Source: Thiobacillus denitrificans ATCC 25259 (GTDB lineage: Bacteria; Pseudomonadota; Gammaproteobacteria; Burkholderiales; Thiobacillaceae). Taken from it: DNA of 64,000 nucleotides. The stretch spans positions 1,178,001-1,242,000 of the forward strand of contig NC_007404.1 of NCBI RefSeq assembly GCF_000012745.1. The letters run 5' to 3'. The notes under the pieces were generated by a model. It was not told the DNA's origin. It did not search any database and saw only the letters and a program-made list of their open reading frames with translations. A program made the position numbers and the translations under genes. Of this stretch, positions 56,339-64,000 are shown one piece after another; position 1 is the stretch's first letter, and each line of letters starts with the position of its first letter.

Positions 56339-57616
56339 ATGATGACACTTGAAAGACGCCGACGAGAAAAAAAGGTGGTGGCGTTTGTGATGGCAGGAGG
56401 TGAGGGCTCGCGTCTGCAGCCCTTGACGGCGGATCGCTGCAAGCCAGCCGTTCCCTTCGGCAGCCGCTACCGCATCGTCGATTTCGTACTGAGCAACCTG
56501 ACCAATTCCGACATCCGCTCGATCTACGTGCTCGTGCAGTATCGGCCGCAGTCGCTGATCGAACACGTGCGCAAGGCGTGGACCGTCACCTCGCTGTTTG
56601 CCGATCAGTTCCTGACCGTGGTGCCGCCGCAGATGACCAAGACGTCGACCGTTTTCGGGGGAACCGCGGACGCGGTCTACCAGAGCCTCGACCTGATGAA
56701 CATGCACCGTCCCGACCTCGTCGCGATATTCGGCGCCGACCACATCTATCGCATGGACGTGCGGCAGATGGTGCGCTTCCATTGCGAGCACGATGCCGAG
56801 GCGACGGTCGCGGCCTTGCCGGTTTCTCTAAACCAGGCGTCGAGTTTCGGCATCATCGAGACCGACGCGCAAAACCGGATCATCGGCTTCGACGAGAAAC
56901 CCAAGGCGGCAAAACCGATGCCGGACGATCCCGACCATGCCTACGCGTCGATGGGGAATTATCTTTTCAACGCCGACGTGCTGCGCGAGGCGCTGGAGGA
57001 GGCGCACCGGCGCGGGGAGACCGATTTCGGCCGGCATGTCCTGCCGCGCCTCGCACAGAGCCACGGCGTCTACGCCTACAACTTCGCGACCAACGAAGTG
57101 CCGGGAACGAAGCGCTACGAGGAACAGGCCTACTGGCGCGACGTCGGCACGCTCGACACCTACTTCGACGCCCACCTCGACGTGCTCGGACTCGAACCGC
57201 GCTTCGACGCGTTCAACCCGCAGTGGCCGATCTATTCGAGCCACTATCAGGGTCCGACGGCACGTGTGTTGCGCGCGGAACTCGACAACGTCCTGCTCGG
57301 TGCGGCGACGATCGTGACCGGCGCAAAAATCCGCAACTCGATCCTTCGCCGGGAGGTCGTCGTCGAGCCCGGCGCCGAAATCGAGGACAGCGTGATCATG
57401 GATTACGTCTGTATCGGCGCCGGCGCGAAGCTGCGCCGCGTGATCATCGACCGCCACAACGTCGTTCCGCCCGGCGCGCGGATCGGCTACGACCACGATG
57501 CCGACCGCGCGGCCGGCTACCACGTCACCGAAGGCGGGGTCGTCGTCGCGCCGCTCGGCGACGTGCGCTTCTACGCGCGCGAGGCCTCGCGCCACAGCGG
57601 CGGCTATTCGGAGTAG
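56339..57616 (+). CDS. glgC: Glucose-1-phosphate adenylyltransferase
   Basis: GlgC makes ADP-glucose, the first committed step of bacterial glycogen synthesis. The 425-residue protein has the nucleotide motif VMAGGEGSRLQPLT with the following KPAVPFGSRYRIVDF, the ADP-Glc-site QSSFGIIE-like QASSFGIIE and FDEKP, and a C-terminal left-handed beta-helix. ATG 56339 or the adjacent 56342 starts it. It stands after the trehalose genes; no glgA or glgB is in the window. Confidence 0.95.
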   Translation: MMTLERRRREKKVVAFVMAGGEGSRLQPLTADRCKPAVPFGSRYRIVDFVLSNLTNSDIRSIYVLVQYRPQSLIEHVRKAWTVTSLFADQFLTVVPPQMTKTSTVFGGTADAVYQSLDLMNMHRPDLVAIFGADHIYRMDVRQMVRFHCEHDAEATVAALPVSLNQASSFGIIETDAQNRIIGFDEKPKAAKPMPDDPDHAYASMGNYLFNADVLREALEEAHRRGETDFGRHVLPRLAQSHGVYAYNFATNEVPGTKRYEEQAYWRDVGTLDTYFDAHLDVLGLEPRFDAFNPQWPIYSSHYQGPTARVLRAELDNVLLGAATIVTGAKIRNSILRREVVVEPGAEIEDSVIMDYVCIGAGAKLRRVIIDRHNVVPPGARIGYDHDADRAAGYHVTEGGVVVAPLGDVRFYAREASRHSGGYSE

Positions 57617-57677
57617 CGCCTTAGGAGCCGGACCCGGCGGGCAGCCGTGCTAGACTCGCGCAAAACCCGAGACCCGC

Positions 57678-58463
57678 ATGGCTGAGGAGAACGACCTGTC
57701 CCGCACCGAACCGGCGAGCGCGCGGCGCCTGCAAGACGCGCGCGCAGCCGGCGATGTGCCGCGTTCCTCCGAATTCGCCGCCTGGCTCGTGCTGCTCGCC
57801 GCCATCGGTGTGCTGAGCTGGCAGGGGCCCCGGCTGCTCGGTTCCTTGCAAACGCTTGTCGCCACGGCTCTGCAGCATGCTGCCAAACCTTTTTCGCCGG
57901 CCGTCGTCGAAGCCGTGGGCAGCGCGCTCTGGGCCGTACTGCCGGTTCTCGGTGCCGTCTTCGTCGCGGCGCTGATTGCGCCGCTGCTGCTCTCCCGCTG
58001 GGTCTACGCCCCAGGGTCCCATCCGCGCCGCCGTCATCCGTTTCACGCGGTCGCACGCCTGTTCTCCCTCGATTCCGTCGCCGACCTCGCCCTCACGCTG
58101 CTCAAGGTCGCACTCGCCGCGCTCGCCGTGTGGTGGGCGTTCGGCGCATCGACGCCGGGCATCGCCGCGCTCGACGCGATCGCCGCGGATGCCGCACCTG
58201 AAGCCGCCGCCGGCTGGCTGGGGCACGGCGTGCTCGCGCTCGTCGCTGGGCTCGCCCTCGTCGCCGCGCTCGACGCGGGATGGCAATGGCTGCGCTATCT
58301 GCGCCGTCATGCCATGACCTGGCAGGAGGTGCTGGCCGAGGCACGCGAAGCCGAGGTGCATCCCGAGATCCGGGCGCAGTTGCGTGGACGGCAACAGCAG
58401 GCGGGCGCAAGGCCCCGGCCCGCAACTGCTGAGCACCCCGTGATCGACGAGGTGATCGGATGA
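57678..58463 (+). CDS. flhB: Truncated flagellar export protein FlhB (lacks autocleavage domain)
   Basis: FlhB is a membrane gate and substrate-specificity switch of the flagellar export apparatus. The 261-residue product has the N-terminal basic TEPASARRLQDARAAGDVPRS and four membrane segments. The start of the cytoplasmic linker, MTWQEVLAEAREAEVHPEI, is followed by RAQLRGRQQQAG, and then the protein ends (HPVIDEVIG). Normal FlhB has about 350-380 residues with an autocleaving NPTH in a C-terminal domain, absent here. flhA begins at the last codons (4-nt overlap), leaving no room for the missing part in another frame. Confidence 0.85.
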   Translation: MAEENDLSRTEPASARRLQDARAAGDVPRSSEFAAWLVLLAAIGVLSWQGPRLLGSLQTLVATALQHAAKPFSPAVVEAVGSALWAVLPVLGAVFVAALIAPLLLSRWVYAPGSHPRRRHPFHAVARLFSLDSVADLALTLLKVALAALAVWWAFGASTPGIAALDAIAADAAPEAAAGWLGHGVLALVAGLALVAALDAGWQWLRYLRRHAMTWQEVLAEAREAEVHPEIRAQLRGRQQQAGARPRPATAEHPVIDEVIG

Positions 58464-60538
58464 ACGCGCAAGGCGTGATGCTCATGGGCATGCCGGTCAA
58501 TCGCGTCGCGGTGCCGCTGCTGGTGCTGCTGATCCTGGCGATGATGGTGCTGCCGCTGCCCACCTTCATGCTCGACGTGCTGTTCACGCTCAACATCGCG
58601 CTCGCGATGATCGTGCTGCTCGTCAGCCTCAACGCGCGCCGCCCGCTCGATTTCTCGGTCTTTCCGACCGTGCTGCTGCTGACGACGCTGCTGCGGCTTT
58701 CGCTCAACGTCGCGTCGACGCGCATCATCCTGATGCAGGGGCATACCGGCCCGGATGCGGCCGGCAAGGTGATCGAGTCGTTCGGCAATTTTCTCGTCGG
58801 GGGCAACATCGCGGTCGGCTTCGTCGTTTTCCTGATACTCGTCATCATCAATTTCGTCGTCATCACCAAGGGCGCGGGACGGATCGCCGAGGTCGCGGCG
58901 CGCTTCACGCTGGACTCGATGCCCGGCAAGCAACTCGCCGTCGACGCCGATCTCAACGCCGGCTTCGTCGACGAATCGGAAGCGCGCATGCGTCGCGCCG
59001 AGATCGGCCGCGAGGCCGACTTCTACGGGGCGATGGACGGCGCGTCGAAGTTCGTGCGCGGCGACGCGATCGCCGGCATGATCATCCTGCTCGTCAACCT
59101 GATCGGCGGCATCGCGGTCGGCCTCTTGCAGCACGATCTCGGCGTCGGCGAGGCGCTCGCGCGCTACGCGCTGTTGACCGTTGGCGACGGCCTGGTCACG
59201 CAGATTCCCGCGTTGATCATCTCGACCGCGGCGGGCATCGTCGTCAGCCGCGCGTCGAGCGAGCAGGATTTGTCGCGAGAATTCTCGACCCAGATTTTCG
59301 GTCGGCCGCAGACCCTTTACGTCGCCGCCGCGGTGCTCGCGGCGCTCGGCGTGATTCCCGGAACCCCGCACGTCGCGTTTCTGACGATCGCGGCCGTCCT
59401 CGCGGCCCTCGCGCTCTGGCTCACACGGCACCGGGAAAGCGCCGCTTTCGACAGCACGCCGCTGCCGCCGATCGAAGAAGAGGCCCTCCCGGTCGATGTG
59501 ACCTGGGACGACATTCCGCCCGTCGACGTCCTCGCGCTCGAGGTGGGCTACCGGCTGATACCGCTCGTCGACCGCAACCAGGGCGGTGCGGCGCTCACGC
59601 GCATCACCGAGTCGCGCCGTCGTTTTGCGACCGACATGGGCCTCGTCGTGCCGCTCATCCGCGTGCGCGACAACCTCGACCTCAAGCCCAACACCTTCCG
59701 CATCACGCTGAAGGGCGTCGACGTCGCGCACGGCGAGATGCCGACCGGCCAGATCCTCGCGGTCGACACGGGCGACGTCCTTGGCCGTATCGACGGCACG
59801 CCGGGCGTCGACCCGCTGATGCATCTCCCGGGCGTCTGGATCGACGCGGCGCGCGTGGAGGAAGCCGAACTGCGCGGCTTCGTCGTGCTCGAACCGGCCG
59901 AACTGATCGCCCGCCAGGTCGAGGCCGTCTTCCGCCAGCACGCGCCGGAGCTGCTCGGCCGGACCGAGGTCCAGCAGCTCCTCGATGCGCTCGCGCGCAG
60001 CCATCCCGGGCTCGTCGAGGACGTGACGCCGCGCCATCTGCCCCTGACCACGGTGCAGGCCATCCTGCAGCAACTGATCGCCGAGAACGTCCCGATCCGC
60101 GATACCCGCACCTTGTTCGAGACGCTCGCGGCGCGGGCGCCCAAAACGCAGGACATCGACGATCTCGTCGAAACCGTGCGCGCGGCGCTCGGCCGCAGCA
60201 TCGTCGATCGCCTGTTCGAGGGCAGCGACACGTTGCTCGTCATCGGTCTCGCGCCGACGACCGAAAGCCGTCTGCTCTATGAAATGGGCGACGAGGGCGA
60301 GGCCTTGTTGGCGCCGAGCACCCTCGACGCGCTGAACGGTGCGGCCGAGCAGGCGGTCGCCGAACACGAGGCTGGAGGCCATCCGCCGGTGTTGCTGACC
60401 TCGCCCGGCCTGCGTGCGATTCTCTCGCGGCTGCTGCGTCGCACGCTGCCGCGGCTCGCGGTGATCGCCTACGCCGAGGTACCGGCCGACAAGACGGTCC
60501 AGGTGAACGTTGAATTGAGCATCGGGGAGACCCCATGA
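58460..60538 (+). CDS. flhA: Flagellar biosynthesis protein FlhA
   Basis: FlhA is the large export-gate subunit. The 692-residue protein has eight N-terminal membrane helices with RRPLDFSVFPTVLLLTTLLRLSLNVASTR (shown in part). The FHIPEP-region loop DADLNAGFVDESEARMRRAEIGREADFYGAMDGASKFVRGDA (shown in part) follows. The C-terminal cytosolic domain ends IGETP. The frame is intact. It overlaps flhB and flhF by 4 nt each. Confidence 0.97.
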   Translation: MNAQGVMLMGMPVNRVAVPLLVLLILAMMVLPLPTFMLDVLFTLNIALAMIVLLVSLNARRPLDFSVFPTVLLLTTLLRLSLNVASTRIILMQGHTGPDAAGKVIESFGNFLVGGNIAVGFVVFLILVIINFVVITKGAGRIAEVAARFTLDSMPGKQLAVDADLNAGFVDESEARMRRAEIGREADFYGAMDGASKFVRGDAIAGMIILLVNLIGGIAVGLLQHDLGVGEALARYALLTVGDGLVTQIPALIISTAAGIVVSRASSEQDLSREFSTQIFGRPQTLYVAAAVLAALGVIPGTPHVAFLTIAAVLAALALWLTRHRESAAFDSTPLPPIEEEALPVDVTWDDIPPVDVLALEVGYRLIPLVDRNQGGAALTRITESRRRFATDMGLVVPLIRVRDNLDLKPNTFRITLKGVDVAHGEMPTGQILAVDTGDVLGRIDGTPGVDPLMHLPGVWIDAARVEEAELRGFVVLEPAELIARQVEAVFRQHAPELLGRTEVQQLLDALARSHPGLVEDVTPRHLPLTTVQAILQQLIAENVPIRDTRTLFETLAARAPKTQDIDDLVETVRAALGRSIVDRLFEGSDTLLVIGLAPTTESRLLYEMGDEGEALLAPSTLDALNGAAEQAVAEHEAGGHPPVLLTSPGLRAILSRLLRRTLPRLAVIAYAEVPADKTVQVNVELSIGETP

Positions 60539-61662
60539 GCGTACAGACATTCGTCGCCACCACCGCACGCGAGGGGTTGGCGCGCGTACGGCAGGCGCTC
60601 GGCGACGACGCCGTCGTGCTGTCGACGCGTCCGCATCCGCAGGGCGTCGAGCTGCTCGCCAGTGCCTACGCTGAACTGGCTGCGCCCGACGCAGCGGACC
60701 TCGCGACCGAGGGCGCAAGCGGCTCACGCATCCTGAACGAGTTGTCGCGTCTGCGCGGACTGCTGCAGAACCAGCTCGCGGGCTTCGCGTGGGGCAGCGC
60801 CCGCCGGCGCGATCCGCGCCGTGTCATGGTGTTGCAGTCGATGTTCGCCGCCGGATTCGGCAGCACGCTCGCGCGCACGCTCGCCGCACGGCTGCCGCGC
60901 GGACTCGACGACGACGCCACGCAGCGCTGGCTCCGCCAGGTGCTGATCCGCAACCTGCCGTGCGTGGCCGCGCAAGACGAGCTACTCGATGCGGGCGGGT
61001 GCTATGCGCTGGTCGGCTCGACCGGCAGCGGCAAGACGACGACGCTGGCGAAGCTCGCAGCACGCGCTGTCGAGCACCACGGCAGCGAGGGCGTGGCGCT
61101 CGTCGCCGCGGACCCTTACCGGGTCGGTGCGCACGCGCAACTCGCCGTCTATGCCGAGCTGCTCGGCGTCGCGCTCCATCTCGCCGGCGACCCGGACGAA
61201 CTGGCAAATCTGTTGCCGCGCCTGTCGGCCCACACGCTCGTGCTGATCGATACCGCGGGTTTCGCGCCTTCCGATCCCCGCAGCCGAGCCTTCGATCGCC
61301 TCGACGCCATCGGCGTCCAGCGGCTCGCGGTCGTCGCCGCGTCTCAGCAGGGCGCCGCGATCGAGCAGGCGATGGCGCGCTTCGGCCGCGGGGCGAAGGC
61401 GTGCATTCTCACCAAGCTCGACGAAACTCCGCAATTGGGCGCCGCGCTCGACAGCCTGATCCGCCACCGTCTGGCGCTGGCGTATGTGACTGGCGGCCAG
61501 CGCGTGCCCGAGGACCTGCATCGGCCGAGCGCGGCCTACCTCGTCGACCGCGCGCTGAAAGGGGGACGGCTCGCCACCCCTTACGCGCTCGAAGCGGAGG
61601 ACTGGCCGCTGTTCGCCGGCGTCGAAGCCGAGCGCGACGAGCGTGCCGCGATGCGGGGATGA
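60535..61662 (+). CDS. flhF: Flagellar SRP-like GTPase FlhF
   Basis: FlhF is an SRP-family GTPase that sets flagellar position and number. The 375-residue protein begins MSVQTFVATTAREGLARVRQ, with an N-terminal B-like region, then an NG domain with G1 GSTGSGKTTT (161-170), DPYRVGA, G3 DTAGFAP and G4 TKLDE. It is shorter than the 420-480 residues usual in polar flagellates, mostly in the B region. It lies between flhA and the FlhG-like gene. Confidence 0.94.
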   Translation: MSVQTFVATTAREGLARVRQALGDDAVVLSTRPHPQGVELLASAYAELAAPDAADLATEGASGSRILNELSRLRGLLQNQLAGFAWGSARRRDPRRVMVLQSMFAAGFGSTLARTLAARLPRGLDDDATQRWLRQVLIRNLPCVAAQDELLDAGGCYALVGSTGSGKTTTLAKLAARAVEHHGSEGVALVAADPYRVGAHAQLAVYAELLGVALHLAGDPDELANLLPRLSAHTLVLIDTAGFAPSDPRSRAFDRLDAIGVQRLAVVAASQQGAAIEQAMARFGRGAKACILTKLDETPQLGAALDSLIRHRLALAYVTGGQRVPEDLHRPSAAYLVDRALKGGRLATPYALEAEDWPLFAGVEAERDERAAMRG

Positions 61663-61665
61663 GCG

Positions 61666-62337
61666 GTGACTGACCAGGCCGCCGGTCTGCGCCGGCGCGC
61701 CGCCCGCCTGGCCACGCGCGCGGTCATGGTGTTTTCCGCATCGCCGCAGTCCGCGCCGCGCCTCGCCGAGGCTTTGCATGCGCACGGCCCGGTCGTGCTG
61801 CTGATCGACACGCAGGACCGTCAGTTCAGCGACTCGGCGCGCAATCTCTTCGGCTGGCGCCAGCAGCTCGAGCGTGGACAAGCGCTGACATTGCCGATGT
61901 CCTACGGGGCGGGCTGGCGCGCGCCGGGGGCGAGGCTGGACGAGCCGGCGCTCGCCGCGCTGGCGCGGCGCTACGACCTCGTCGTCGTCGACGCCGCACC
62001 CGACATACCCGAACTGGTCCTGATGCCCGGGGCGACGCATCTCGCTGCGATCGAGGTGCAGGCTTCTGTCGAATCACTACACTACGCATACCGTCTCGTG
62101 AAAACCCTGGCGCAGCGCCCGGCCGTGGCCGGCGTTGGACTTTTCGGCGACCCCGCCGCCTGTGCGCGTGTGCTTGCCGCAAGCGGCAACTTTCTCGCCG
62201 CGGCGTTCTCCGATACGGTATGCAGCGTGGCTGCAGAGACTGACGCTTTTGCCGCGCTTGCCGTTAGAATGAGCGCGGAGGAGGGCCGTTTGACGGCTTT
62301 TTATAACAAAGGGGCAAACCCGAATCATGGTCGGTAA
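61666..62337 (+). CDS. Degenerate FlhG/FleN-like protein without a P-loop
   Basis: Position between flhF and fliA, and the N-terminus MTDQAAGLRRR, identify a FlhG (MinD-type) relative. FlhG normally opens with DQAxxLR and then a GKGGVGKT-type Walker A. Here the corresponding strand reads RAVMVFSASPQSAPRLAEAL and has no P-loop, so ATP binding in the MinD manner is unlikely. Later parts keep a MinD-like pattern (LVVVDAAPDIPELVL, then VEVQASVESLHYAYRLVKTL-type). The 223 residues are shorter than the usual 260-300. GTG 61666 starts 3 nt after flhF; the 3' end overlaps fliA by 11 nt. Confidence 0.75.
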   Translation: MTDQAAGLRRRAARLATRAVMVFSASPQSAPRLAEALHAHGPVVLLIDTQDRQFSDSARNLFGWRQQLERGQALTLPMSYGAGWRAPGARLDEPALAALARRYDLVVVDAAPDIPELVLMPGATHLAAIEVQASVESLHYAYRLVKTLAQRPAVAGVGLFGDPAACARVLAASGNFLAAAFSDTVCSVAAETDAFAALAVRMSAEEGRLTAFYNKGANPNHGR

Positions 62338-63037
62338 ACCATCGTCGCAGGACGAGCAGATCACCAAATATGCACCGCTGGTCAAGCGCATCGCGTATCA
62401 CATGATGGCGCGCCTGCCGGCCAGCGTCGAAGTCGACGACCTGATCCAGGTCGGGTTGATCGGCCTCATGGACGCCGTATCGCGCTTCGACGGCACGCAG
62501 GGTGCGCAATTCGAGTCGTATGCGACGCAGCGCATCCGTGGCGCGATGCTCGACGAGTTGCGCGAGGCGGACTGGCTGCCGCGCCACGTACGGCAGAAGT
62601 CACGGCAGATCGAAGCGGCGATCCACAAGCTCGAACAGCGGCACGGCAAGGCGCCGAGCGAGTCGGAAATATCGGCCGAACTCGGCATTCCGATCGATCA
62701 GTACCAGTCGATGCTTGGCGACGTCAAATGCTCGCAGCTGCTCTACTACGAGGATTTTTCCGACGAGGACAGCGCGAGTTTTCTCGAACGCTATCTCGTC
62801 GACGGCAGCAACGATCCGCTCGCGGTGCTCGAGGACGAGGGCTTCCGCGCCAGCCTGATCGCAGCGATCCATCACCTGCCCGAGCGCGAGCGCAGCATGA
62901 TGGGCATGTACTACGAGCAGGACATGAACCTCAAGGAGATCGGCGCGGTGCTCGGCGTCTCCGAATCACGCGTATGCCAGCTGCACTCGCAGGCCGTCGC
63001 GCGGCTGCGCGCGCAACTCAAGATCTGGAAAGACTGA
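62327..63037 (+). CDS. fliA: Flagellar sigma factor FliA (sigma-28)
   Basis: FliA directs late flagellar and chemotaxis gene expression. The 236-residue protein has region 2 (YAPLVKRIAYHMMARLPASVE, then DLIQVGLIGLMDAVSRFD and FESYATQRIRGAMLDELREADW) and regions 3-4 with the helix-turn-helix MNLKEIGAVLGVSESRVCQLHSQAVARLRAQL (shown in part). ATG 62327 follows AAAGGGG and overlaps the upstream gene by 11 nt, completing flhB-flhA-flhF-flhG-fliA. Confidence 0.97.
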   Translation: MVGKPSSQDEQITKYAPLVKRIAYHMMARLPASVEVDDLIQVGLIGLMDAVSRFDGTQGAQFESYATQRIRGAMLDELREADWLPRHVRQKSRQIEAAIHKLEQRHGKAPSESEISAELGIPIDQYQSMLGDVKCSQLLYYEDFSDEDSASFLERYLVDGSNDPLAVLEDEGFRASLIAAIHHLPERERSMMGMYYEQDMNLKEIGAVLGVSESRVCQLHSQAVARLRAQLKIWKD

Positions 63038-63110
63038 CCGCGGCCCGCGCCGACATGCGCGGTCAAATCCGCGATAATGGCGGCTTCGTCAATCCGCTCG
63101 CCGTCTTTCC

Positions 63111-64000
63111 ATGAGCCAAGCCTCCCTCAAGAAAAAAGCCCTCGACTACCACCGCCTGCCCAGACCTGGCAAGCTCGAAGTCGTTTCGTCGAAACCCTGC
63201 GCGACCCAGGCCGACCTCTCGCTCGCCTATACCCCGGGCGTCGCCCAGCCGGTGCTGGAGATCGCGAAGAATCCCGCCAAGGCCTACGACTACACCAACA
63301 AGGGCAATCTCGTCGCCGTGATCACCGACGGTACCGCGATTCTCGGACTCGGTGACCGCGGCGCGCTCGCCGCGAAGCCGGTCATGGAAGGCAAGGCCGT
63401 CCTCTTCAAGCAATTCGCCGACATCGACGTCTACGACATCGAGGTCAATGCCAGAACGCCGCAGGACTTCATCAAGGTCGTCGAGGCGATCGCGCCGACC
63501 TTCGGCGGCATCAATCTCGAGGACATCGCCGCACCGCACTGCTTCGAGATCGAAGCCGCGCTGAAGAAGAAGCTCGACATCCCGGTGTTCCACGACGACC
63601 AGCATGGCACCGCCGTTATCATCTGCGCGGGGCTCATCAACGCGCTGCACGTCCAGGGCAAGACGCTCGACAGTGCGAAGATCGTCTGCCTCGGCGCGGG
63701 CGCCGCGGGGATCGCGTCGATGAAGCTCCTGCTCGCGATGGGCGCGAGGAAGTCCAACATCCTGCTCGTCGATTCCAAGGGCGTCGTGCACAAGGGGCGC
63801 ACCGACCTGAACGCCTTCAAGAAGGGTTTCGCCCGCGCGACCAAACTGCGTACGCTCGAGGACGCGATGAACGGCGCCGACGTGTTCGTCGGCGTCTCGG
63901 GCGCCGACCTCGTGAGCCCGGCCATGGTCAAGAGCATGGCCGACAACCCGGTGGTTTTCGCGCTCGCCAACCCGAATCCCGAGATCTCGCCGGCGAAGGC
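63111..64000 (+). CDS. maeB: NADP-dependent malic enzyme (MaeB-type), 3' end outside window
   Basis: The enzyme decarboxylates malate to pyruvate with NADP. The first 296 residues show the catalytic domain ([17 protein letters not shown], then [19 protein letters not shown], metal site [17 protein letters not shown]) and the Rossmann motif [14 protein letters not shown]-terminal phosphotransacetylase-like domain would lie beyond the window, if present. ATG 63111 gives the standard [15 protein letters not shown] start. The gene is separated from fliA by 73 bp with a GATAAT (63073-63078) but no clear promoter. Confidence 0.95.
   Translation, partial: MSQASLKKKALDYHRLPRPGKLEVVSSKPCATQADLSLAYTPGVAQPVLEIAKNPAKAYDYTNKGNLVAVITDGTAILGLGDRGALAAKPVMEGKAVLFKQFADIDVYDIEVNARTPQDFIKVVEAIAPTFGGINLEDIAAPHCFEIEAALKKKLDIPVFHDDQHGTAVIICAGLINALHVQGKTLDSAKIVCLGAGAAGIASMKLLLAMGARKSNILLVDSKGVVHKGRTDLNAFKKGFARATKLRTLEDAMNGADVFVGVSGADLVSPAMVKSMADNPVVFALANPNPEISPAK

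Noticed and set aside
57678..58463. flhB frameshift as the cause of the short protein
   Set aside because: No NPTH-containing frame follows. flhA starts inside the last codons of flhB, so the missing domain is not encoded here.

Overview
The window is a contiguous piece of a GC-rich betaproteobacterial chromosome. The best guess is a Thiobacillus-like member of the Hydrogenophilales/Nitrosomonadales. That rests on gene content and order: secG, tRNA-Leu, nuoA-N and a DUF2818 gene after nuoN; iscRSUA-hscBA-fdx-iscX next to cysE; and protein sequences of betaproteobacterial type. No database comparison was possible, so the genus is an inference. Genes are densely packed and mostly on the + strand. 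Many share 1-11 nt stop/start overlaps. No insertion sequence, prophage, rRNA operon or CRISPR array was seen.

Layout. 1-3.1 kb: end of a BtuF-like binding protein, fur, a BamE-type lipoprotein with an unusual extra C-terminal domain, dapB and a glutaredoxin. 3.2-8.5 kb: carA, carB, greA and a small DUF4149-like membrane protein. 8.5-13.8 kb: yhbY, rlmE, ftsH, folP, glmM. 13.8-17.6 kb: phosphate transporter pstSCAB behind a Pho box. 17.6-18.9 kb: tpiA, secG, tRNA-Leu(GAG). 18.96-34.1 kb: the complete 14-gene complex I operon nuoA-N from a clear sigma-70 promoter, then a DUF2818 gene and an S4-domain gene. 34.1-37.8 kb (minus strand): suhB, mutS and a small unknown gene. 37.8-45.1 kb: trmJ, cysE, then the Fe-S assembly operon iscR-iscS-iscU-iscA-hscB-hscA-fdx-iscX. 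45.2-57.6 kb: an outer-membrane beta-barrel gene and a trehalose/glycogen block (treS fused to a maltokinase-like domain, treZ, a malQ-treY fusion, glgC). 57.7-63.0 kb: flhB-flhA-flhF-flhG-fliA. From 63.1 kb: the start of maeB.

How the genes work together. Three IscR type-1 boxes place cysE as well as iscR under IscR control, which links cysteine supply to Fe-S assembly, and Fe-S assembly in turn serves the cluster-rich Nuo complex. The trehalose block can convert alpha-glucan to trehalose (TreY/TreZ with MalQ recycling) and interconvert maltose and trehalose (TreS). GlgC supplies ADP-glucose for glycogen.

Most worth following up: (1) the maltokinase-like half of TreS has lost both key acidic residues and looks like a pseudokinase; (2) FlhB ends before its NPTH autocleavage domain; (3) the FlhG-position protein has lost its P-loop but keeps the N-terminal DQAxxLR motif; (4) an IscR box sits in front of cysE; (5) a family of large imperfect palindromes lies inside the isc operon; (6) BamE is fused to an NTF2-like domain.
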